Shown piece by piece: positions 1-5,125 of a DNA stretch of 5,125 nt. Position 1 is the stretch's first letter. Every line of letters begins with the position of its first letter. The stretch is from Hyphomicrobiales bacterium (GTDB lineage Bacteria; Pseudomonadota; Alphaproteobacteria; Rhizobiales; JAUVMS01), in NCBI GenBank assembly GCA_030600135.1, contig JAUVMS010000294.1, forward strand, positions 1-5,125. The letters are read 5' to 3'. A model generated the notes under the pieces. That model ran no database searches. It was not told the origin of the DNA and worked only from the letters and a program-made list of their open reading frames with translations. The position numbers and the translations under genes were made by a program.

Positions 1-89
1 AGCACCTCGCTATATTAGGGACATTCGGTATTGCACTAGTTGGGGAATATATGAACCACTGCCTTACAGCGGCCTTTCGGGCGCATTAA
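1..89 (+). CDS. Possible 3' end of an upstream membrane protein gene (partial, uncertain)
   Basis: Reading from base 3, the frame is open from the left edge to a TAA at 87-89 and gives about 28 residues. They begin HLAILGTFGIALVGEYMNHC and end TAAFRAH. The first half is hydrophobic, and GxxGEYM resembles the last membrane helix of some multi-spanning proteins, such as polyprenyl-linked glycosyltransferases. That likeness is only a weak impression. Against a gene, G+C at third codon positions is only about half, lower than expected from the GC-rich downstream genes, and a second frame is also open over the same bases. The function cannot be assigned from this fragment, and the stretch may simply be a non-coding leader. 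Confidence 0.27.
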   Translation, partial: HLAILGTFGIALVGEYMNHCLTAAFRAH

Positions 90-122
90 AAGTTCGTAAT
101 AATCGATTGCGGGATCGGCGTT

Positions 123-130
123 GGAGAGGG
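123..130 (+). promoter_or_regulatory. Ribosome binding site that decides the protease start
   Basis: The purine run GGAGAGGG lies 6 bases before a TTG (137) and 9 before a GTG (140), but 15 before the first ATG (146). Spacing therefore favours the GTG or TTG over the ATG. The ATG remains possible if an untypical spacing is tolerated. Confidence 0.5.
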
Positions 131-139
131 AAGCGATTG

Positions 140-1402
140 GTGTCGATGAGTTGTAAGCGCATGCATCGAGTATTCATTTTTGCGACTGCACTGCTCGGGC
201 TAATTTTGCCAGCCGGCGGCTTGTTCATTGCGACCGGGGTTCAGGCGGCGCAATTCGGCTTGCAAAAGAAGCCGTTAGATCGATATCTCGCGCCATCGGG
301 CCGGATCCAGTCCATTGCCGTGTTCGGCAACGATGATCGCCGCCGTGTGCCAAAACGTTATCGCCAGCTCACTGATCGCATAGGCCTGCTCTACAACAGT
401 CGCGCACGCACACTTTGCACGGCATTCTGTGTTGCTCCCAATGTCGCTGCCACCGCGGCTCATTGTATCTTTCGCCGCACCGATTGGGGACCACAGCCGC
501 TGAAGGAGTTTTGGTTCGAGCTTCGCAAGGGCAAACGCAAGAGCCAGACACGCATCGCAGGTGCCGCCAACAAGGCGGGTATGCAGAACATCATCGCGGG
601 TACGACGAAGTTGCGCGTGCGCCCGCCGATCGACGCCGCCAACGACTGGGCACTCATACGCCTCGCAAAACCTATTTGTACCGGCAAGACGATCGCCGTG
701 CGCGGCATTTCGGCCAAGGCGCTCGAGGCCGCGGCCGGTGCTGGCCGGGTATTTCAGATCTCGTATCATCGCGATTACGAGCACTGGAAGCTGGCCTATT
801 CGCGCCCATGCCAGGTTCGCCGCCAATATCGCGGGCTGCGACGACGCCAGATCCGCCAAGAATTCACCAACCCTGGAAACCTGCTTTTGCATCGCTGTGA
901 TACGGCAGGCGCATCGTCCGGATCGCCATTATTGCTCGCTTCCGAGGCCGGCCCGGTGGCAGTCGGTATTAACGTTGGCACCTACGTCCAATCGCGCAAA
1001 CCTGTTCGCAACAGCCGTGTCGCGCGCGAGGCAAAAGCTCGCACCATCGCAAATACCGGCGTCAACGCTGCGGCGTTTCGCCCGTTCATTTCTCGCATGG
1101 AGCGCGCCAAGGTTTTGGCCAACCACAGCACACTCACCAGCCTTCAGGTCAGACTGCGCGAACTCAACCTCTACGGTGGGCCGATCGACGGGATCTTCGG
1201 CAACATGACACGGGCCGCAATTCAAGCCTACGAGCGCTCGCGTAGTGAACCACAGACTGGCCTGCCAACACTCAGGCTCCTTGACGCCCTCGGCAAAGCG
1301 CCGCCGGTACCCAGACGCAAACCCTATCATGGGGCGAACGCCTCCGTTCACCCAAAATCGTTTGCCGGTCTCCGCAGCCGAGCGACGCTTACGCAACGCT
1401 AG
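140..1402 (+). CDS. Secreted trypsin/V8-like serine protease with C-terminal peptidoglycan-binding domain
   Basis: Predicted exported endopeptidase of the chymotrypsin fold (peptidase family S1, V8-like branch). With the GTG at 140 as start it has 420 residues. Residues 1-36 form a signal peptide: basic start, hydrophobic core, and cleavage near GVQA/AQ, so it acts in the periplasm or outside the cell. The catalytic triad is visible: His108 in ATAAHC, Asp169 in NDWALIRL, and Ser260 in CDTAGASSGSP. Six cysteines remain after the signal peptide (93, 97, 109, 180, 224, 253), enough for three disulfides. Residues 332-384 match a peptidoglycan-binding domain of the PG_binding_1 type, with LQVRLRELNLYGGPIDGIFG followed by TRAAIQAY, which suggests attachment to the cell wall. 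A basic, proline-containing tail follows. The residue aligned with the oxyanion-hole glycine is Ala258. The protein is rich in arginine. Alternative starts are TTG 137, ATG 146, ATG 161 and TTG 107. The substrate cannot be deduced. It stands alone on this strand. Confidence 0.85.
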   Translation: MSMSCKRMHRVFIFATALLGLILPAGGLFIATGVQAAQFGLQKKPLDRYLAPSGRIQSIAVFGNDDRRRVPKRYRQLTDRIGLLYNSRARTLCTAFCVAPNVAATAAHCIFRRTDWGPQPLKEFWFELRKGKRKSQTRIAGAANKAGMQNIIAGTTKLRVRPPIDAANDWALIRLAKPICTGKTIAVRGISAKALEAAAGAGRVFQISYHRDYEHWKLAYSRPCQVRRQYRGLRRRQIRQEFTNPGNLLLHRCDTAGASSGSPLLLASEAGPVAVGINVGTYVQSRKPVRNSRVAREAKARTIANTGVNAAAFRPFISRMERAKVLANHSTLTSLQVRLRELNLYGGPIDGIFGNMTRAAIQAYERSRSEPQTGLPTLRLLDALGKAPPVPRRKPYHGANASVHPKSFAGLRSRATLTQR

Positions 1403-1453
1403 CTCACGCTACGGCAGCACACCGGTCGCCAAACTCGCTCAATGCAACGGCCA

Positions 1454-2692
1454 TCAGTTCTTCACGCTGGTAACGATTACCGAGTTCTGCTCGAGCGTCT
1501 TGTGCACTGGACACTTGTCGGCGATCTCAACCAGTCTTTGCCGCGCCTCTTCGGTGAGGTCCCCGTCCACTGTTAGTGTGCGCTCGAAACGATCGACACG
1601 GCCTTCCCGGCCTTCGGCGCATTCCTCGCAGTCTTTGGCATGGATCTTTTCATGGGCGACGTCGACCCGGACCCGCTCCAGCGCCAAGCCTTTGCGGTCA
1701 GCATATAGTCGTAGTGTCATCGACGTGCAGGCGCCGAGTGCGACCGAGAGGAAATCATAAGGCGATGGTCCGGTGTCGTTTCCGCCGTAGCTCGTCGGCT
1801 CGTCGGCGACCAAACGATGGGGACCGGAGACAATATCCTGTTGAAATTTGCCCATGCGGGTCTCGGCGACGCTCACTACGTTCGCCGCGCCAGGCGTTTT
1901 TAGGACATGCACCCGATCGGGCTCGCGCGCGTCGATGAACCGAGCCGCCCAAGCGCTCAGGACGGAAGCCACATAGGCGGCATCGGCGCGCTTGCTCAAA
2001 AGGTGATCGGCACCATCGAGCGAAATAAAACTCTTGGGATGCTTGGCCGCAAGGAAGATTTTGCTGGCGTTATCGATGCCAACGACGTTGTCAAGCGGCG
2101 CGTGAAAGACAAGCAAGGCCTTGCGCAAGTTGGCGATGCGCTCTTCGATGGATTGCGCGTGAATATCTTCTAGAAACTGCCGTTTGATTGTGAACGTGCG
2201 TCCAGCGAGCGATACCTCGGCCTCGCCCCGCTCCTCGATCTCGTGCAAATCCGCGCCGAAATTATGAGCCACGTGTGCGGCATCAGCCGGCGCGCCGATC
2301 GTCGCCACCGCTTTGGCTTCCGGAACGTCACCAGCAGCGGCAAGGACGGCCGCCCCGCCGAGACTGTGCCCGACCAACAACTGCGGTGCTTCGTGCTCGG
2401 CCCGCAGATACGCCACCGCCGCCAACAGGTCCTGAACATTGGACGAGAAGTTGGTGTTGGCGAACTCGCCTTCGCTGGCACCGAGGCCGGTGAAATCAAA
2501 TCGTAGGACTGCAAATCCGTGATCGGTCAATTCGCCGGCGATGCGCGTTGCGGCAAAGATATCCTTCGAGCAAGTAAAACAATGGGCGAATAGTGCATAC
2601 GCCTTAGGAGGGCCATCGGGCAGGTCGAGACGGGCGGCCAATTGCCCGCCCTGGCTGCCGGGAAACGTCAATTTCTGGCTGGATTTGGGCAT
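1454..2692 (-). CDS. Bifunctional alpha/beta hydrolase / OsmC family protein
   Basis: A two-domain cytoplasmic protein of 412 residues with no signal peptide. Residues 1 to about 255 are an alpha/beta hydrolase: nucleophile elbow GHSLGG at 108-113 (Ser110), probable acid Asp201 in APLDN, and His230 in DGADHLL. The segment FAHCFTCSKD (35-44) lies where the oxyanion loop is expected. Residues from about 275 to the end are an OsmC/Ohr-like domain, with Cys322 in LGACTSM and Cys394 in DKCPVHKTL. These are the two cysteines that reduce organic hydroperoxides in this family. The same fusion is a known bacterial family, so it is not a local frame accident. The substrates of the hydrolase half are not established by the sequence. 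The ATG at 2692 is chosen because an AGGAGA lies 9 bases before it. An in-frame start 17 codons earlier (2743) lacks that support and would add an unlikely N-terminus. It lies about 100 bp downstream of ccmH in the same direction and converges on the protease gene. Confidence 0.9.
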   Translation of the reverse strand: MPKSSQKLTFPGSQGGQLAARLDLPDGPPKAYALFAHCFTCSKDIFAATRIAGELTDHGFAVLRFDFTGLGASEGEFANTNFSSNVQDLLAAVAYLRAEHEAPQLLVGHSLGGAAVLAAAGDVPEAKAVATIGAPADAAHVAHNFGADLHEIEERGEAEVSLAGRTFTIKRQFLEDIHAQSIEERIANLRKALLVFHAPLDNVVGIDNASKIFLAAKHPKSFISLDGADHLLSKRADAAYVASVLSAWAARFIDAREPDRVHVLKTPGAANVVSVAETRMGKFQQDIVSGPHRLVADEPTSYGGNDTGPSPYDFLSVALGACTSMTLRLYADRKGLALERVRVDVAHEKIHAKDCEECAEGREGRVDRFERTLTVDGDLTEEARQRLVEIADKCPVHKTLEQNSVIVTSVKN

Positions 2693-2701
2693 TGTCGGTG
2701 T

Positions 2702-2707
2702 TCTCCT
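2702..2707 (-). promoter_or_regulatory. Strong Shine-Dalgarno site of the hydrolase-OsmC gene
   Basis: On the minus strand these bases read AGGAGA, nine bases before the ATG at 2692. This is near-consensus and fixes the start. The remaining gap up to ccmH (2708-2792) shows no convincing promoter or terminator, so read-through from ccmH is possible but unproven. Confidence 0.7.
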
Positions 2708-2792
2708 GGCGTGAGGGACCCCCACAATGCCAAAGATGGGCAAGTGAACGACTTAGCGCAACAAACTCGTCGTGAACCGAGATCGCGGCTTG

Positions 2793-3299
2793 TTAGTCCT
2801 GCTCATCACTCGACAACACTTCCCTCAGCCTCGCGCGCTCGTCCGCCGTAAGCTCGACTGGCCCGCCCATCGCCTCGGCGGCCCGTCGGCGACGACGATA
2901 ACTGCGAACAAGAAACCAGGAGGCAAGCAAGAGAATAACGAACGGGCCGAGCCAAAGCACCATCGTATGGGGCCCGAGGGCGGGTCGCAGCAGCACGAAC
3001 TCGCCATACCGCGCAACGACGTAGGTGATCACTTCATCGTCGCTGTCGCCCGCCTTCAAGCGTTCGCGAACCAGCAGCCGCAAATCCTTGGCGAGCGGAG
3101 CATCGGAGTCGTCGATCGATTGATTCTGACAAACCAGGCAACGCAAGCCCGCAGACAGATTGCGCGCGCGCGCCTCGAGTTTCGGATCGGTCAAGATTTC
3201 GTCGGGCTGAACGGCGTGCGCTTGACGGCTGCCGAGAACCAATCCCAAGAGGATGCAACATACCAGTATGCCCAGCCGCGACCCAGCCATATCGATCAC
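2793..3299 (-). CDS. ccmH: Cytochrome c-type biogenesis protein CcmH (CycL), short form
   Basis: Membrane-anchored periplasmic thiol oxidoreductase of System I cytochrome c maturation. It takes part in reducing the CXXCH cysteines of apocytochrome c and works with CcmF in haem attachment. The 168 residues contain a signal peptide (to about residue 29, ending QAHA), the family signature LRCLVCQNQS at 52-61 with active-site Cys54 and Cys57, a helical periplasmic domain to about 110, one membrane helix at about 112-132, and a short, charged cytoplasmic tail starting RSYRRRRR. It is the short form without the TPR domain found in the fused E. coli CcmH, so a separate CcmI (CycH) is expected elsewhere. 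The GTG start at 3299 shares a GTGA with the ccmF stop, indicating translational coupling. No clear Shine-Dalgarno site is seen. ATG at 3290 is an equally reasonable start and leaves the signal peptide intact. Confidence 0.95.
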   Translation of the reverse strand: MIDMAGSRLGILVCCILLGLVLGSRQAHAVQPDEILTDPKLEARARNLSAGLRCLVCQNQSIDDSDAPLAKDLRLLVRERLKAGDSDDEVITYVVARYGEFVLLRPALGPHTMVLWLGPFVILLLASWFLVRSYRRRRRAAEAMGGPVELTADERARLREVLSSDEQD

Positions 3300-5125
3300 T
3301 CAGCCGGTGCGGGCGTGGCCGCCGCACGGCGAGATCGGCGCGGCGCGCCGACCCGCAATCGCCGGTCACTCAGTGAAAGTCCGCCACCAAGAAACATCAC
3401 CAATGCGCCGATCCAGATGAGCCGTACAAGCGGATTGAAATAGAGCCGCATCGCGGTCGTGCCATCCTTGAGCTGGTCACCCAGCACTATGTAGAGATCG
3501 CCCCTCCATGCGGCATGAATGCCCGCCTCGGTGGTTCCCTGGCGCGGCGCGGAATAGAGCCTTTTGGATGGATTGAGTACGGTGATGGGCGTGCCAGCGC
3601 GCTCGACCTTGAACACGCCAACAGTCTCTTGGTAGTTCGGGCCCCGCCGAGGTGCAACGCCGCCGAAGCTGACCGAATAGCCGCCAATCCGAGTTGTGTC
3701 ACCCGGTTTCATAGCGACGATGACTTCGCTCTGCCATGCGCTCGTCGCGACAATGCCAATGACCATCAGTCCAACGCCGAGATGGGCGCACGCCGTCCCA
3801 TAGGCAGAGCGCGGCAGCCCCTTGGCCCGGCGCCAAACTTCGCTCCATGGTGCCTTGAAAAGCTTGGTGCGGAAGGCCGTCTCGCTGAGCGCCCCGGCGA
3901 TGAGCCAAACGCCAAGACCAATTCCGAGCGGAGCGAGCCACGGCGCTCTGACGGTCATTGCGAGCGCACCGATGGCCGCGAGAAAGGCAAGCCCGGCAGC
4001 AACGTAGAGCCGCTGGCCCGCAGCAGCGATATCACCGCGCTTCCAGGCGAGCATTGGGCCAAATGGCACGGCCAGCAATAGCGGGATCATCAGCGGCCCG
4101 AAGGTCATGTTGAAATAGGGCGGCCCAACGGAGATTTTGTCACCGGTGATCGATTCCAGAACCAACGGATAAAGCGTGCCCGTCAAGACCGCGGCGCAGG
4201 CAACCGTCAACAGCAAATTGTTGAGGATGAGGGCGCTCTCCCGACTGATCGGAGCAAACGCCCCGCCCGAGCGCAGCAACGGCGCGCGCCAGGCAAACAG
4301 TGAGAGCGCGCCGCCGGTTACCAGCGCCATGATCGCCAGGATGAAAACGCCCCGCGCAGAATCCACGGCAAAGGCATGGACCGACGTCAACACACCGGAG
4401 CGCACCAGGAACGTCCCCAACAGGCTGAGGGAAAAGGTGAGAATTGCGAGTAGAATGGTCCACACCTTGAGGGCATCCCGCTTTTCCATGACCAATGCGG
4501 AGTGGAGGAGCGCCGTACCCGCGAGCCAAGGCATGAAGGATGCATTTTCCACCGGGTCCCAAAACCACCAGCCACCCCAACCAAGCTCGTAATAGGCCCA
4601 CCACGACCCCATCGCGATGCCGACTGTCAGGAACATCCATGCCGCGAGCGTCCAGGGACGCACCCAGCGCGCCCAAACGGCGTCGATCTTGCCGTCGATG
4701 AGCGCGGCAACGGCAAAGGCGAAGGCGATCGAGAACCCGACATAGCCGGTGTAGAGGAACGGGGGATGGATCGCTAGGGCGGGATCCTGAAGGATCGGAT
4801 TAAGCCCTCGCCCCTCGAATGGGGCAGGATCAATCCGCGCAAATGGATTGGAGGTCGTGGCGATAAAGAGGAAAAACTGAAGCCCGATTGCACCCTGCAC
4901 AGCCAACACGATGGTGCGCAAGCGATCCGGCAAATTCGTCCCGAAGGTCGCAACCCCGGCGCCGAAGAGTGCCAAAATCAACACCCATAGCAACATCGAG
5001 CCTTCGTGATTGCCCCATACGCCGGAAATTTTGTAGACCAGCGGCTTTGCGGAGTGGGAGTTGTCAAAAACGTTCTTGACGGAAAAGTCAGACGTCACGA
5101 AAGCGTGCGTCAGGGAGAGAAAAGC
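3296..5125 (-). CDS. ccmF: Cytochrome c haem lyase subunit CcmF (CycK), 5' end outside window
   Basis: Integral inner-membrane haem lyase component of System I. It receives haem from holo-CcmE and, with CcmH, ligates it to apocytochrome c. The window holds 609 codons plus stop. Counting from the right edge, the Trp-rich WWD haem-handling motif WGGWWFWDPVENASF begins at residue 183. The expected histidines are present: His120 (HPPFLYTGY), His208 (LLHSALVM), His250 (VHAFAVD) and His448 (CAHLGVG). The first three keep a constant offset of 53 from E. coli His173, His261 and His303, so about 53 N-terminal residues lie beyond the window. At least ten further hydrophobic helices are visible, with a periplasmic domain at about 465-561 before the last helix. 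A short Arg/Ala/Pro tail ends the protein. The frame stays open through 5099-5125 (AFLSLTHAF, directly before VTSDFSVKN), so the GTG at 5096-5098 is internal, not a start. ccmH follows with a four-base overlap, and the two form an operon. Confidence 0.97.
   Translation of the reverse strand, partial: AFLSLTHAFVTSDFSVKNVFDNSHSAKPLVYKISGVWGNHEGSMLLWVLILALFGAGVATFGTNLPDRLRTIVLAVQGAIGLQFFLFIATTSNPFARIDPAPFEGRGLNPILQDPALAIHPPFLYTGYVGFSIAFAFAVAALIDGKIDAVWARWVRPWTLAAWMFLTVGIAMGSWWAYYELGWGGWWFWDPVENASFMPWLAGTALLHSALVMEKRDALKVWTILLAILTFSLSLLGTFLVRSGVLTSVHAFAVDSARGVFILAIMALVTGGALSLFAWRAPLLRSGGAFAPISRESALILNNLLLTVACAAVLTGTLYPLVLESITGDKISVGPPYFNMTFGPLMIPLLLAVPFGPMLAWKRGDIAAAGQRLYVAAGLAFLAAIGALAMTVRAPWLAPLGIGLGVWLIAGALSETAFRTKLFKAPWSEVWRRAKGLPRSAYGTACAHLGVGLMVIGIVATSAWQSEVIVAMKPGDTTRIGGYSVSFGGVAPRRGPNYQETVGVFKVERAGTPITVLNPSKRLYSAPRQGTTEAGIHAAWRGDLYIVLGDQLKDGTTAMRLYFNPLVRLIWIGALVMFLGGGLSLSDRRLRVGAPRRSRRAAATPAPAE

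Noticed and set aside
69..84. Small inverted repeat (GCGGCC TTTC GGGCGC) considered as a terminator
   Set aside because: The stem has only five pairs and a G-G mismatch, and no T run follows on either strand.
31..103. Promoter-like pieces before the protease (TTGCAC at 31, TTACAG at 64, TATATG at 48, TAATAAT at 97)
   Set aside because: No pair combines good -35 and -10 matches with 16-18 base spacing, so no promoter is called.
275..892. A 205-codon open frame on the minus strand inside the protease gene
   Set aside because: It lies wholly opposite a gene with a full catalytic triad and signal peptide. Its translation shows no recognisable motif, and long antisense frames are common in GC-rich DNA.
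2715..2729. Near-palindrome GTGAGGGACCCCCAC between ccmH and the hydrolase-OsmC gene
   Set aside because: The loop would be a single base and one pair is mismatched, so it cannot form a normal terminator hairpin. It is also not followed by a T run.
3515..4081. A 188-codon plus-strand open frame opposite ccmF
   Set aside because: It mirrors a clearly real gene. The predicted protein is charged, low in hydrophobic core and without recognisable motifs, so it is a codon-bias shadow.
4140..4676. A 178-codon minus-strand open frame overlapping ccmF in another frame
   Set aside because: It covers the bases that encode the CcmF haem motif and lacks any family feature of its own.

Overview
The window looks like ordinary chromosomal DNA of an alphaproteobacterium, most likely of the order Hyphomicrobiales (Rhizobiales). 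This is inferred from the high G+C content, the strong similarity of the cytochrome c maturation proteins to the alphaproteobacterial CycK/CycL type, and the direct ccmF-ccmH order. No mobile element, CRISPR array, tRNA or rRNA is visible.

Layout. Positions 1-139 are a leader of lower G+C content that may hold the last codons of an upstream plus-strand gene (to 89), followed by a ribosome binding site. Positions 140-1402 (plus) encode an exported trypsin/V8-like serine protease with a C-terminal peptidoglycan-binding domain. About 50 bases on, facing it, 1454-2692 (minus) encodes a two-domain protein: an alpha/beta hydrolase fused to an OsmC-type thiol peroxidase domain. Upstream of that on the same strand are ccmH (2793-3299) and the 3' nine-tenths of ccmF (3296-5125, running off the right edge). 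These two overlap by four bases.

How the genes relate. CcmF and CcmH belong to the System I cytochrome c maturation machinery. CcmH helps present reduced apocytochrome c thiols in the periplasm, and CcmF with CcmH attaches haem to the CXXCH motif. The hydrolase-OsmC gene follows ccmH after about 100 bp in the same direction and has its own strong Shine-Dalgarno site. It could be co-transcribed, but nothing in the sequence proves that, and its role (probably peroxide or thiol stress) need not be linked to haem ligation. The protease is on the opposite strand and is probably an independent cell-envelope enzyme.

I found no evidence for an undescribed multi-gene system. The points worth a second look are modest: an apparent Gly-to-Ala change at the oxyanion-hole position of the protease, the cysteine-rich layout of the hydrolase-OsmC fusion, and the undecided start of the protease.
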